A DNA stretch of 64,000 bases from positions 1-64,000 of the forward strand of contig CAZDOY010000016.1 of assembly GCA_964507185.1 (NCBI GenBank), given 5' to 3'. Every line of letters begins with the position of its first letter. Within the stretch, counting starts at the first letter, position 1. Positions 24,259-33,445 of this stretch are shown here, piece by piece. The translations under genes were made by a program, and so were the position numbers. The notes under the pieces are model-generated. The model was not told where the DNA came from and did not search any database. It saw only the letters and a list, made by a program, of their open reading frames with translations. This DNA is from CAVRTJ01 sp964507185. GTDB taxonomy: Bacteria > Acidobacteriota > UBA4820 > DSQY01.

Positions 24259-25461
24259 ATGGCCCAGTTTGAATGGAAAGGCCGCAGAAGAACCGGTGAG
24301 ACGGTCGAAGGTGTGATGGCCGCCGATACCAAGGACGGCGTCATCACGGCCTTGCGGCGCCAGCAGATAGTCGCCACGAGGGTCAAGGAGAAGGGCAAGG
24401 AGATCGCCCTGCCCAAGTTCGGCGGCGGCGTCGGGACCAAGGAACTGGCCATCTTCACGCGCCAGTTCTCGGTCATGATCGACGCAGGCCTGCCCGTCGT
24501 TCAGTGCCTCGAGATACTCGGCGCCCAGCAGACGAACCGGACGTTTCAGCGGGTCCTCTTCGAAATCCGCGAAGACGTTGAGTCCGGTTCATCCCTGCAC
24601 GAGGCTTTCAAGAAGCACCCCAAGGTTTTCGACCAGCTCTACTGCAACCTCGTCGCCGCCGGCGAAGCGGGCGGCATCCTCGATACGATCCTCCAGCGCC
24701 TGTCGATCTACATCGAGAAAGCCGTCAAGCTGAGGGCCGCCATCAGGGGCGCCATGATTTACCCGGTCGTCGTCGTCACGGTGGCGATTCTGGTCGTCGC
24801 CATCATCATGTGGAAGGTCGTGCCGACCTTTGCCAGCCTCTTCGCGGGCCTGGGCGCGCGTCTGCCCCTCCCGACGCGGATCGTCATCGGCATCAGCAAC
24901 TTCCTCGGCCGCTGGGGCTGGCTCATGATCGGCCTGATCATTCTGGGCTTTTTTCTGGTCCGGATTTACTACAGAACGACGGGAGGCCGGTACAACATCG
25001 ACAAGATGCTTCTCAAACTGCCTATTCTCGGCATCGTTCTCAAAAAAATCGCAGTGGCCCGGTTCTGCCGGACCCTGGCCACCCTCGTATCCTCCGGCGT
25101 GCCGATTCTCGAGGGCCTCGACATCACGGCCAAGACTTCGGGCAACGCCATCATCGAGGAAGCCATATTCAAGACCAGGAAGTCGGTGGAGGAAGGCAAG
25201 ACCCTCACCGAACCGCTCGAACAATCCAAGATTTTCCCGGGCATGGTCACCCAGATGATCGGCGTGGGCGAGTCCACAGGCGCCCTGGACGCCATGCTCA
25301 GCAAAATAGCCGATTTCTACGAGGATGAGGTGGACGAGGCGGTCGCAAACCTCATGTCGCTGCTGGAACCCGTCATCATCGTCTTCCTCGGCATCACCAT
25401 CGGCGGCATCGTCATCGCCATGTACATGCCGCTCTTCACGCTGATTCAGCAAATCAACTAG
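24259..25461 (+). CDS. pilC: Type IV pilus inner-membrane platform protein PilC
   Basis: A 400-residue GspF-family membrane protein with two repeated cytoplasmic helical domains (about 65-190 and 270-390) and three hydrophobic spans (about 165-190, 215-240, 370-395). FTRQFSVMIDAGLPVVQCLE and FCRTLATLVSSGVPILEGL are the paired GspF signatures. It couples the PilB and PilT motors to the growing pilus. AGGGAGGGAG precedes the ATG. Confidence 0.96.
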   Translation: MAQFEWKGRRRTGETVEGVMAADTKDGVITALRRQQIVATRVKEKGKEIALPKFGGGVGTKELAIFTRQFSVMIDAGLPVVQCLEILGAQQTNRTFQRVLFEIREDVESGSSLHEAFKKHPKVFDQLYCNLVAAGEAGGILDTILQRLSIYIEKAVKLRAAIRGAMIYPVVVVTVAILVVAIIMWKVVPTFASLFAGLGARLPLPTRIVIGISNFLGRWGWLMIGLIILGFFLVRIYYRTTGGRYNIDKMLLKLPILGIVLKKIAVARFCRTLATLVSSGVPILEGLDITAKTSGNAIIEEAIFKTRKSVEEGKTLTEPLEQSKIFPGMVTQMIGVGESTGALDAMLSKIADFYEDEVDEAVANLMSLLEPVIIVFLGITIGGIVIAMYMPLFTLIQQIN

Positions 25462-25472
25462 TCAAGTGAACG

Positions 25473-25501
25473 GTCCCCGTCCGGCCTCGCCGGGCGGGGA
25501 C
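25473..25501 (+). terminator. Strong GC hairpin between pilC and pilS
   Basis: A 13-bp stem (25473-25485 with 25489-25501, one G-T pair) and a 3-base loop start 12 bases after the pilC stop. There is no T tract, so it may be an imperfect terminator, an mRNA-stabilising end or an attenuator that sets the level of pilSR relative to pilBTC. Confidence 0.45.
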
Positions 25502-25641
25502 GCAACCTGAAAGAGGCCGATGATCGAAGACCGCTGTCTCGATCTTCCTTTTCAGTTCCCGAAACAGTCTACCCCATCCGGATTGCGGGCCTCGATTGCA
25601 GGTACCGACCTTTGCTCGAAAGAGCCGGAGGGCAAACCGCG

Positions 25642-27273
25642 ATGAGAAATCTCGAAGGCCAGGCCGTTCGCCTCCTGGGCTACAGGACCATCGTGGTGCT
25701 CACCTTCTTCCTGGCCACGCTTGGGGTACAGGCCTTCCTCGGCGGCGAAAACTACCTCAAGCCCTTCTACTATCTCATCGCCTTCATCCTCGCGCTCAAC
25801 CTGTTTTTCATCGTCCTCTACATGACCATGAAGCCCCTGCGGAAAGGGCCGTTTTTCATCTACGTTCAGATATTCGGCGACATACTCGGCATCACCTTAC
25901 TAGCCTTCATGACAGGCGGGATATTCAGTATCTTCACCTTCCTCTACCAGATACTCATCGTGGTAGGCGGGTACTTCCTGAAAAAGCGGGGTGCGTTCGT
26001 CGTCGCCGCCATGGACGCCGTCTTTTTCGGTCTCCTGTGCGTCGCGCTCGTCTACAGTTGGACGAGTCCCGATCGCTTCGGCATAGAATTCCCCTACGAG
26101 GCCCCCTCCATCGAGAGCGCCCTCCACGCACTCGTGGCCCACTATGTGGGCTTCTTCCTCGTGGCCCTTCTCATGGGCATTATTTCGGGCCGCTTTGAAT
26201 CCTCTCAAAAGGCGCTGGGCGTGGCCGAGAAGGACCTCTCCAACACGCGCATGTTCACGGAGCAGGTCGTCTCCTCCCTGAACTGGGGCGTCATCAGCAC
26301 CGATTCCACTGGCGTCGTGACGTTCTCCAACCCTGCCGGCATGAGACTTTTAGGCGAGACGCTGCCCGTAGGCTGGAACCTCTTCGAGAGGATCGGCCAG
26401 CTCGGATACGACGGCCCCGACCTCAGGGCCGCCGGTGAGCCCACCGACAGGGAGTTCGTGCTTTCCCCCTCGGGCGACCACCACCTGGGCATCGTCATCG
26501 CCCCGCTCCGGTCGGGCGATGACGATTCGGAGGCCGGATATCTCGCGCTGATCCGGGACCAGACCGAGGTCGTCAGGTTGCGGGAACAGCTTGCGATCAA
26601 GGAACGTCTCACCGCCACGGGCGCCATGGCAGCAGACATCGCCCACGAGATCAAGAACCCCCTGGGAAGCATTTTCGGGGCCGCGCAGATGCTCCAGATG
26701 CAGGCTCCCGAAGGGACCAGCCAGGCGGATCTGCTTCAGATCATCCAGGATGAGAGCAAGCGCCTGACGACGATCCTCGACAACTTTCTGCGGTACGTCA
26801 AGCCTCGCCCTCTGGAAAAGGAGGCCCTCGACATCGGGGCGCTGGTCCAGGACGTGGTCACCCTCTTCAGGAACGCCCCGGAGTGCAGCGACGGTGTCGA
26901 ACTCTTCGTGGATCTGCCCGGCGGGGCGGTCGTCATACATGCGGATTCGGGACGCATCCGCCAGGCCCTTTGGAACCTCCTCCAGAACGCCCGCAAGGCC
27001 ATCCTTGCAGAAGGAAGTATCCACGTTTCCTTAACGGAAGAAGGAGAAAACGCTATACTGGCCGTGGAGGACAACGGTCAGGGTATGCGGCAGACACAGA
27101 TCAAGACATACTTCCAGCCGTTCAGCCGCGGGTTCGTTCAGGGCTCGGGGCTGGGACTGTCCGTCGTTTACCAGATCATGGAGCAGCACAAGGGACGCGT
27201 GGAAATAGACTCCAAGCTCGGCAGGGGAACGATCTGCCGGCTTTACTTCCCTCTCGGGCCGCGCCATGGATGA
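25642..27273 (+). CDS. pilS: Membrane sensor histidine kinase PilS-like
   Basis: A 543-residue kinase. Six predicted membrane spans occupy residues 15-185, followed by a PAS domain (about 225-315), HisKA with the phospho-acceptor His335 in ADIAHEIKNPLGS, and a HATPase domain (LWNLLQNARKA; VEDNGQGM; GSGLGLSVVY). This is the PilS layout, which phosphorylates PilR to activate sigma54-dependent pilin transcription. ATG 25642 is preceded by GGAGGG; a TTG 30 bases upstream is less likely. It overlaps pilR by 8 bases. Confidence 0.9.
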   Translation: MRNLEGQAVRLLGYRTIVVLTFFLATLGVQAFLGGENYLKPFYYLIAFILALNLFFIVLYMTMKPLRKGPFFIYVQIFGDILGITLLAFMTGGIFSIFTFLYQILIVVGGYFLKKRGAFVVAAMDAVFFGLLCVALVYSWTSPDRFGIEFPYEAPSIESALHALVAHYVGFFLVALLMGIISGRFESSQKALGVAEKDLSNTRMFTEQVVSSLNWGVISTDSTGVVTFSNPAGMRLLGETLPVGWNLFERIGQLGYDGPDLRAAGEPTDREFVLSPSGDHHLGIVIAPLRSGDDDSEAGYLALIRDQTEVVRLREQLAIKERLTATGAMAADIAHEIKNPLGSIFGAAQMLQMQAPEGTSQADLLQIIQDESKRLTTILDNFLRYVKPRPLEKEALDIGALVQDVVTLFRNAPECSDGVELFVDLPGGAVVIHADSGRIRQALWNLLQNARKAILAEGSIHVSLTEEGENAILAVEDNGQGMRQTQIKTYFQPFSRGFVQGSGLGLSVVYQIMEQHKGRVEIDSKLGRGTICRLYFPLGPRHG

Positions 27274-28645
27274 GAAAATCCTCGTCGTAGACGACGAAGC
27301 GTCCATGCGCAAAATGCTGGAGATCCTCTTCACCGGCGCCGGCTACCAGGTCCAGTGCGCCGAGAGCGCAGAATCCGCCCTCAAGGCCATGAGCGGAAGC
27401 CCGTTCGACCTCATCCTCTCGGACATCAGGATGCCCGGGCTATCGGGGCTCGACCTGCTCAAGCGCCTCAGGGAAGAGGACTCGGAGACCGACGTCATCC
27501 TCATGACGGCCTACGCCTCCACCGAGTCGGCCATCGAAGCGCTGAAGCTCGGGGCCTTCGACTACATCACGAAGCCCTTCCAGGTCGAGGAACTCGTCAA
27601 CATCGTCAGGCACGCCTTCGAGAAGAAGAGCCTGCGCGAGGAAAACCGCCAGCTCAGGGAGGAGCTGGCGCGCACGGAGAAGTTCGGAGAGATCGTGGGG
27701 GGCAACAGCAAGATGAAGGCTCTCTACGCGATGATCGAACGCGTGGCGCCCACGGCCAGCACAATCCTCATCGAGGGCGACAGCGGCACGGGCAAAGAAC
27801 TGGTCGCCCGGACCATTCACCAACGATCCACGCGGGCGAAGAAGGCGTTCGTCGCCGTGAACTGCGGCGGCCTCCCGGAAACCCTCCTCGAGAGCGAACT
27901 TTTCGGCCACGTGAAGGGCGCCTTCACCGGCGCCGTCAACTCGAAGCGAGGCCTTTTCGACGTTGCGCAGGGCGGCACGCTTTTCCTCGATGAAGTCGGA
28001 GAGATGACGCCTGCCATGCAGGTCAAACTTCTTCGGGCCTTGCAGGAAAAACGCATCAGGCCCGTGGGGAGCGACGAGGAACACTCTGCGGACGCCCGTG
28101 TGATAGCGGCCACGAACCAGGACATCCAGAAGCTCCTCAAGGAGAAGCGCTTCCGCGAGGACCTCTATTACAGGATCAACGTGATCTCCCTCAGAATCCC
28201 CTCGCTCAGGGAGCGGAGGGAAGACATCCCTCTGCTCGCGCACCACTTTCTGGAAAAGTACGCGCGCCTGCTGGGCAAGGATGTCCCGGTCATTTCGAAC
28301 GACGCGATGAATCGGCTCGAGGCCTTCGACTGGCCCGGAAACGTCCGCCAGCTGGAAAACGTTCTCGAACGCGCCATGGCACTGATCGATGGGAATGTCG
28401 TAAACGTCGGGCACCTTCCCGAAGAGGTTCTGGGGGTGGGGCGCCCGCTGATCCACGAGGACGTAGTTATTCCCGAGGGCGAGTTCTCCTTGAGCGACGC
28501 GGTGGAATCGTTCCGGGCCGCCTACATCAACAAGGCGCTCGAACTCGAAAACGGGGTGATGGTCCGGGCCGCAGAACGCCTGGGCATTACGTTCCGGTCC
28601 ATGCGTTACTTCGTCAAGAAATATAACATGCAGGCAAAGGGCTGA
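27266..28645 (+). CDS. pilR: Sigma54-dependent response regulator PilR-like
   Basis: A 459-residue NtrC-family activator: receiver domain with phospho-acceptor Asp53 (LILSDIRMP), AAA+ domain with Walker A GDSGTGKE (171-178), the sigma54-contact loop GAFTGA (218-223) and Walker B LFLDEVGE, then a C-terminal Fis-type helix-turn-helix (MVRAAERLGITFRSMRYFVKKY). It is translationally coupled to pilS. In Geobacter-type operons pilA follows pilR; here a repeat element and a glycosyltransferase follow instead. Confidence 0.94.
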   Translation: MDEKILVVDDEASMRKMLEILFTGAGYQVQCAESAESALKAMSGSPFDLILSDIRMPGLSGLDLLKRLREEDSETDVILMTAYASTESAIEALKLGAFDYITKPFQVEELVNIVRHAFEKKSLREENRQLREELARTEKFGEIVGGNSKMKALYAMIERVAPTASTILIEGDSGTGKELVARTIHQRSTRAKKAFVAVNCGGLPETLLESELFGHVKGAFTGAVNSKRGLFDVAQGGTLFLDEVGEMTPAMQVKLLRALQEKRIRPVGSDEEHSADARVIAATNQDIQKLLKEKRFREDLYYRINVISLRIPSLRERREDIPLLAHHFLEKYARLLGKDVPVISNDAMNRLEAFDWPGNVRQLENVLERAMALIDGNVVNVGHLPEEVLGVGRPLIHEDVVIPEGEFSLSDAVESFRAAYINKALELENGVMVRAAERLGITFRSMRYFVKKYNMQAKG

Positions 28646-28649
28646 GAAT

Positions 28650-28757
28650 GATTGGGGATTTGGGATTTGGGATTTGGGATTTAAGTAGCGGCTTGGGACG
28701 GGCCTTCGAAGGCCGGCAGACGCCCCACTCACCTACTCCCCTAATCCCTTACTACCG
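28650..28757. repeat. Dispersed intergenic repeat, copy 2
   Basis: Four perfect GGGATTT units (28655-28682) run into the 37-base core 28677-28713 that matches copy 1 (1715-1751) with one mismatch. A pyrimidine-rich arm follows (about 28730-28755, containing CTCCCCTAATCCC) and resembles the inverted arm of copy 1 in degenerate form. As in copy 1, the element starts within a few bases of a stop codon. Confidence 0.8.
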
Positions 28758-28777
28758 GCGCCGCCAGGCACACAAAT

Positions 28778-28814
28778 CACTTGATCACTCGATCACCTGG
28801 TCACTAGATCACTG
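28778..28814. repeat. 8-bp tandem repeat, about 4.6 units
   Basis: Units CACTTGAT, CACTCGAT, CACCTGGT, CACTAGAT and a partial CACTG follow each other without spacing. They lie 27 bases upstream of the GT2 start, just ahead of its GGAGGT ribosome-binding site. Could be a binding-site array, a slippage-prone repeat, or part of the neighbouring mobile element. Confidence 0.75.
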
Positions 28815-28840
28815 CGCCGAGGGCGCAACGGAGGTTTCGG

Positions 28841-29845
28841 TTGTTGGACGCTGATCCGGCGGCGGCAAAGACGACGCCCGAGTTGAGCCTGTTGATCCCC
28901 CTCTACAACGAAGAGGAGAACCTCGAACTCCTCCTCGACCGAATCGAGGCGACCATGGGGGACCTCGGGCGAACTTACGAGGTCGTGCTCGTGGACGACG
29001 GCTCGAGCGACCGCACGCCCGAACTTCTCCAGAAAGCCGTGACGGAGAGGCGTCACCTCCGGGTCGTGCTGTTCCGCCTGAACTCCGGCCAAACCTCGGC
29101 GCTCTCGGCGGCCATCGAGTTCGCCAGGGGCGACATCCTCATCCCTCTCGACGGGGACCTTCAGAACGATCCGGCCGACATCCCGCGCCTGCTGGCAAAG
29201 CTCGCCGAAGGGTACGACGTGGCCAGCGGCTGGCGGCGCCACAGGAAGGATCCTTTCCTTACCCGAATCGTGCCCTCCAAGATTGCGAACGGGCTGATCT
29301 CCCTGATCTCGGGCGTCAAGCTGCACGACTACGGGTGCACGCTCAAGGCCTACCGCAGGGAGGTCCTCGAACCCCAGCTTCTGATCGGCGAGATGCACAG
29401 GTTCATCCCGATTCTCGCCTCGTGGCAGGGCGCCAAGGTCGCCGAGGTGGAGGTCGACCACCACCCGAGGGCCTTCGGCAAGAGCAAGTACGGCCTGGGA
29501 CGCACCTTCAAGGTCGTCCTCGACCTTCTGACCATAAAATTCATGGGGTCCTTCCTCACCAAGCCCATCTACGCCTTCGGAGGCGCGGGCACCGGCCTCA
29601 TCGGGCTGTCCGGCCTCCTCTTCCTGTACACGCTCTGGGAGAAGTTCGTGGACGGCGTGTGGGTACACAGGAACCCAATCTTCCTCATCGGCATCTTTTT
29701 CGCCCTCGCCGGCATGCAGTTCATCATGATGGGCCTTCTGGGCGAACTGCTCATCCGGATCTACTTCGCAAGCTCCAACACCCGCCCCTTCGTCATCGCA
29801 AAGATCCTGGAATCGACATGTGCGGAATCGCCGGCTTCAGCCTGA
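28841..29845 (+). CDS. Polyprenyl-phosphate glycosyltransferase (GT2, CsbB/GtrB/DPM1-like)
   Basis: A 334-residue protein: cytoplasmic GT-A domain (LSLLIPLYNEEENLELLL from about 15; VDDGSSDRT near 53; DGDLQNDP near 104 as the metal-binding DxD; CTLKAYRR and KYGLGRT later) followed by two C-terminal membrane spans (about 248-270 and 283-310). This is the shape of enzymes that load a sugar onto undecaprenyl phosphate at the inner face. TTG start at 28841 with GGAGGT five bases upstream. It overlaps the AsnB gene by 28 bases. Together with GtrA (39.7 kb) and YfhO-type GT-Cs it completes a three-component glycosylation set. Confidence 0.9.
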   Translation: MLDADPAAAKTTPELSLLIPLYNEEENLELLLDRIEATMGDLGRTYEVVLVDDGSSDRTPELLQKAVTERRHLRVVLFRLNSGQTSALSAAIEFARGDILIPLDGDLQNDPADIPRLLAKLAEGYDVASGWRRHRKDPFLTRIVPSKIANGLISLISGVKLHDYGCTLKAYRREVLEPQLLIGEMHRFIPILASWQGAKVAEVEVDHHPRAFGKSKYGLGRTFKVVLDLLTIKFMGSFLTKPIYAFGGAGTGLIGLSGLLFLYTLWEKFVDGVWVHRNPIFLIGIFFALAGMQFIMMGLLGELLIRIYFASSNTRPFVIAKILESTCAESPASA

Positions 29846-31677
29846 GGGGGGCCGCCGACCGAACCGCTCTCGCCGCAATGACGGCCACGCTCGCCCACCG
29901 GGGCCCCGACGGCGAAGGGTTCTTCGTCGCGGCCGGCGTGGGCCTGGGGCACCGCAGGCTCTCGATCCTCGACATAGAGGGCGGCGCACAGCCCATGACC
30001 AACGAGACCGGTTCTGTGACCGTCGTCTATAACGGCGAGATTTACAACTACCTCGAACTGAGATCCGAGCTTCAGGCCAGGGGGCACGTATTCAAGACCC
30101 GGTCGGACACGGAGGTCCTTGTCCACCTCTACGAAGAAGAAGGCGAGGCCTTTCCCGCCCGCCTCAACGGGATATTCGCCTTCGCGCTCTACGACCGGGA
30201 ACGGCGCGTGCTACTCCTGGCCAGGGACCCCGTAGGCGTCAAGCCCCTCTACTACGCCGACGTGCCCGGCGGCGTCCTCTTCGCCTCCGAACTCAAGGCC
30301 CTGCGCGCCCATCCCGCTTTCCCCGGCGAGCTGGACCTGGACGCCCTAAAGGCTTACCTGACGTGCGAATACGTGCCCGCGCCCCTGTCCATCTACCGGC
30401 GGGCAAGGAAGCTGCTGCCGGGACATCTGCTCACGATCGGCCCCGAAGGCGCAAAGCTGAAGCGCTACTGGTCGTGGGACATTCCGGAATCGCCGGACTT
30501 TTCGAAAGAGGCGGCCGCCGAAAGGCTGCGGGCCGAGGTCCAGAGGAGCGTCGAGGGCCAGCTCATCTCCGACGTACCCCTGGGCGTCTTTCTGAGCGGC
30601 GGGGTGGACTCGAGCATCGTCGCGGCCTGCATGACCGCGGCCGGAGGCAGCGTGGAGAGCTTCTCCATCGGTTTTGAAGACCCCTCCTTCGACGAGAGCG
30701 CATACGCCCGCGCGGCCGCCGAACACCTGGGCTGCAACCACCACGAACATGCCTTCAGCGAACGGGAACTCCTCGATGAAGTCCCCCGCGTACTCGGCAT
30801 GCTCGACGAGCCCTTCGCCGATCCGTCGGTCTTCCCCACGGCCCTGCTCTCGCGCTTTGCCCGGGAACGCGTCACGGTGGCCCTGGGGGGGGACGGCGGC
30901 GACGAGCTCTTCGCGGGCTACCCCACCTACTGGGTCCACCGGCGGTACGGCCTGTACAGGACCATGCCCGGTTTTCTCAGGCGGGCCGGGCTCGGCCTGG
31001 CGGACAGGATCCTGCCCGTCTCCCACGCGAACCTCACCCTGCCCTTCAAGCTGCGAAAGTTCCGCGACGGCGCCGAGCACGCCATGCCGCTCAGGCAGCA
31101 CCTGTGGTTGGGCGCCTGGACGCCGGAGCGCCTCGCCCGCCTGATGCCGGGGCACGCTTCGCCCGCCGACATGCCGGGCGCCTGGATACCGCCCGCGCCG
31201 TCAAGCGATCCGGTCACGGATGCCCAGTGGCTGGACTTCCACACCTATCTGCTGGAGGACATCCTCGCCAAGGTGGACAGGGCGAGCATGATGGCGTCCC
31301 TGGAGGCGCGCGTCCCCCTGCTCGATCCCGGCGTGGTCCGCATGGCCTTCTCCATGCCGTGGAGCTGGAAGCTGGACGGACGGGCGGGCAAGGCTGTCTT
31401 TCGGGAGGCCTTTGCCCGGGACTTCCCCACCGGCCATTTCGACCGGCCGAAGAAGGGGTTCGGCATTCCCATCGCGCGGTGGCTCACGGGACCCCTCAAG
31501 CCATTCGCGGAAGAGTTGCTGTCCGACGGCGTGCTGGGCGCGCTGTCCTTCATGGACCCGGCGGAACCGCGGAGGATGTGGCGCGAGCACCTCGCCATGA
31601 AGGCCGACCACCGCAAGCCCCTATGGAGCCTCCTGTGCTTCCTGGACTGGTGGCGGAGGGAGAGACCGGATGCCTGA
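29818..31677 (+). CDS. asnB: Glutamine-hydrolysing asparagine synthase-like amidotransferase
   Basis: A 619-residue AsnB-family protein. The N-terminal class II glutaminase domain begins MCGIAGFS with nucleophile Cys2 and includes LAHRGPDGEG and YNGEIYNY. The synthetase domain has the PP-loop SGGVDSS at 260-266 and GGDGGDELFAGYP later. In surface-polysaccharide loci such proteins usually amidate uronic acids or precursors rather than make free asparagine; either is possible here. Start fixed by Cys2. It overlaps both neighbours, by 28 and 8 bases. Confidence 0.9.
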   Translation: MCGIAGFSLRGAADRTALAAMTATLAHRGPDGEGFFVAAGVGLGHRRLSILDIEGGAQPMTNETGSVTVVYNGEIYNYLELRSELQARGHVFKTRSDTEVLVHLYEEEGEAFPARLNGIFAFALYDRERRVLLLARDPVGVKPLYYADVPGGVLFASELKALRAHPAFPGELDLDALKAYLTCEYVPAPLSIYRRARKLLPGHLLTIGPEGAKLKRYWSWDIPESPDFSKEAAAERLRAEVQRSVEGQLISDVPLGVFLSGGVDSSIVAACMTAAGGSVESFSIGFEDPSFDESAYARAAAEHLGCNHHEHAFSERELLDEVPRVLGMLDEPFADPSVFPTALLSRFARERVTVALGGDGGDELFAGYPTYWVHRRYGLYRTMPGFLRRAGLGLADRILPVSHANLTLPFKLRKFRDGAEHAMPLRQHLWLGAWTPERLARLMPGHASPADMPGAWIPPAPSSDPVTDAQWLDFHTYLLEDILAKVDRASMMASLEARVPLLDPGVVRMAFSMPWSWKLDGRAGKAVFREAFARDFPTGHFDRPKKGFGIPIARWLTGPLKPFAEELLSDGVLGALSFMDPAEPRRMWREHLAMKADHRKPLWSLLCFLDWWRRERPDA

Positions 31678-33445
31678 GTACATGGGAAGGGGCCCTTGGA
31701 TCGAGGACAAGTCCGGGTGGTGGAGGAGGCTCCGCGTCAAGAACCCCCTCCCACATCTCCCTCCGCCCGAAGGCCCGGCATGGAGGGAGTTCACACTCCT
31801 GGTCCTCCTTCTCTTGACGGTGGCGGCAGCTAGTTACACACCATTGTGGGATCCCGATTCCTTCTGGCACCTGGCCATCGGACGGGAGATGTGGCAGACA
31901 GGGCATCTGGTGCGGACGGAGACCTTCTCCTTCACCGCTCTCGGAGTTCCCTGGGCCGACACCGAGTGGCTGTTTCATCTTATCGCCTATCCCCTGTGGT
32001 TATTGGGTGGAAACACCGCAACGGGACTATTCACCGCTGCTATCGCGGTCCTCACGATCTGCCTTCTCTACCGTTGCGCACGCCTTGCCGGTGGCGACGC
32101 CGCTTCTCTCACGGTCTATACCCTTCTGATGTTGGGTGCTTTCTTGGCCCGCGCACGATTCCGCCCGGATCTGCTGTCTCTTGTTCTCTTCGCGCTCCTT
32201 GTCGAGGCACTCGCCAGGTGGAAGCCCTCTCCCCCACACGTGGGACGCCTATGGCTCTTTCTCGGAGTACTTTTCTGCCTGTGGGCCCAGTGCCATGGAG
32301 GATGGACCTTCGGCCTTGCCCTTCTGGGCGCCCGGCTTGCCGGAGAATTCCTGGATTCCTTGCGCGAGAAGACACTCAGTCTGCGTTATGTGGCGGCTCT
32401 TTCCCTCACGGGGCTTGCACCGATAGCCGCCGTCTTCCTCAACCCGTACGGATGGAAAATACCCTGGTTCCCGATCAAGTCCCTCATCGGGTTTCAGGAT
32501 CCCACACTCGTACAGATCGCCGAATGGCAGCACACCCCCTTCAGGGGACCACATGCGCTCTTCCTGATTGTTTGCGCTTGTATCCTGCTGCTGCTTCTGT
32601 ACAAATGGAGGAATTTGGATTGGCGTACCCTTCTGGTCGTAGCATCCCAGGCATTTCTTGGGTGGTACTGGGTCCGGTATGAGGCCTTCACGGTCATCGC
32701 GCTGCTTCCCCCTTTCGTGCAGGTGACCGCACCCTGGCTGCGACGGAAACCGATCCGCCGGTTCATATGGGGAATCTCTCTTGCCACTATTCTGGTTGTC
32801 CTTCCAATCAAGGTAAACGGGATAAAGACAGCCTACGATCTCACAGAGAAGTACCCGGTGCAGGAAACAGCTTTCATCAAGGCCCATGGCATAAGAGGCA
32901 ATATTTACAATTCATACGTATGCGGGGGATACCTGGATTGGGAACTCGCCGGCCGCTGCCGAGTTTTTATGGATGGGCGCTATTACCCCTTCATCAAGGC
33001 CATCGGCGACTACCGTAAGGGGATGCGTTCCGTGTCCCGATTTCACGCCTTCCTCAATAAGTATCCGATCGATATCGTCATCTACCCATATGCTGAATAC
33101 AAGCTCCGCGACCCCGACTTCGGCAGGAAGGTTCCCCCCCGCGATCCCTCGGTGGTCCTGTTTCCCCCCAAGGATTGGGCTCTGGTATATTTTGGTAACT
33201 ACGGGGAGCTTCTCCTTCGCCGAGAACCACGAAACGCCGAGTTGATCAGTCGTTTTGAATACCATCTTCTCCGCCCTGCCGACATGGCCTACCTGATGCA
33301 GCTGGCGTCCCGAAACGTCCGTGACAGGCAGGAGCTGGAGGTCGAAATCAAGCGAAAGCTGAAAGAGGACCCATGGACGCGCTTTCGTTCGAAGCTGGAG
33401 GAGTCGCTGGCCAAGCTGGAGGATGAACATGACACGGCACGGTAG
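31670..33445 (+). CDS. Polytopic GT-C-like membrane protein
   Basis: A 591-residue protein with about 10-11 hydrophobic spans (from residue 40 to about 385) and a soluble C-terminal domain of about 190 residues ending in a charged helix. WDPDSFWHLAIGREM in the first external loop is the acidic motif expected of GT-C glycosyltransferases that use lipid-linked sugars. VCGGYLDWEL and VFMDGRYYPF mark the periplasmic part. It overlaps asnB by 8 bases. Substrate unknown; could be an oligosaccharide-related transferase or ligase-like protein. Confidence 0.75.
   Translation: MPEYMGRGPWIEDKSGWWRRLRVKNPLPHLPPPEGPAWREFTLLVLLLLTVAAASYTPLWDPDSFWHLAIGREMWQTGHLVRTETFSFTALGVPWADTEWLFHLIAYPLWLLGGNTATGLFTAAIAVLTICLLYRCARLAGGDAASLTVYTLLMLGAFLARARFRPDLLSLVLFALLVEALARWKPSPPHVGRLWLFLGVLFCLWAQCHGGWTFGLALLGARLAGEFLDSLREKTLSLRYVAALSLTGLAPIAAVFLNPYGWKIPWFPIKSLIGFQDPTLVQIAEWQHTPFRGPHALFLIVCACILLLLLYKWRNLDWRTLLVVASQAFLGWYWVRYEAFTVIALLPPFVQVTAPWLRRKPIRRFIWGISLATILVVLPIKVNGIKTAYDLTEKYPVQETAFIKAHGIRGNIYNSYVCGGYLDWELAGRCRVFMDGRYYPFIKAIGDYRKGMRSVSRFHAFLNKYPIDIVIYPYAEYKLRDPDFGRKVPPRDPSVVLFPPKDWALVYFGNYGELLLRREPRNAELISRFEYHLLRPADMAYLMQLASRNVRDRQELEVEIKRKLKEDPWTRFRSKLEESLAKLEDEHDTAR

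Noticed and set aside
28778..28814. CRISPR-like array
   Set aside because: Units are only 8 bases, contiguous, with no spacers.
28841..29845. Phage-type serotype conversion (gtrABC) island
   Set aside because: GT2 and GtrA are 11 kb apart on opposite strands and there is no integrase, tRNA target or attachment-site repeat nearby.
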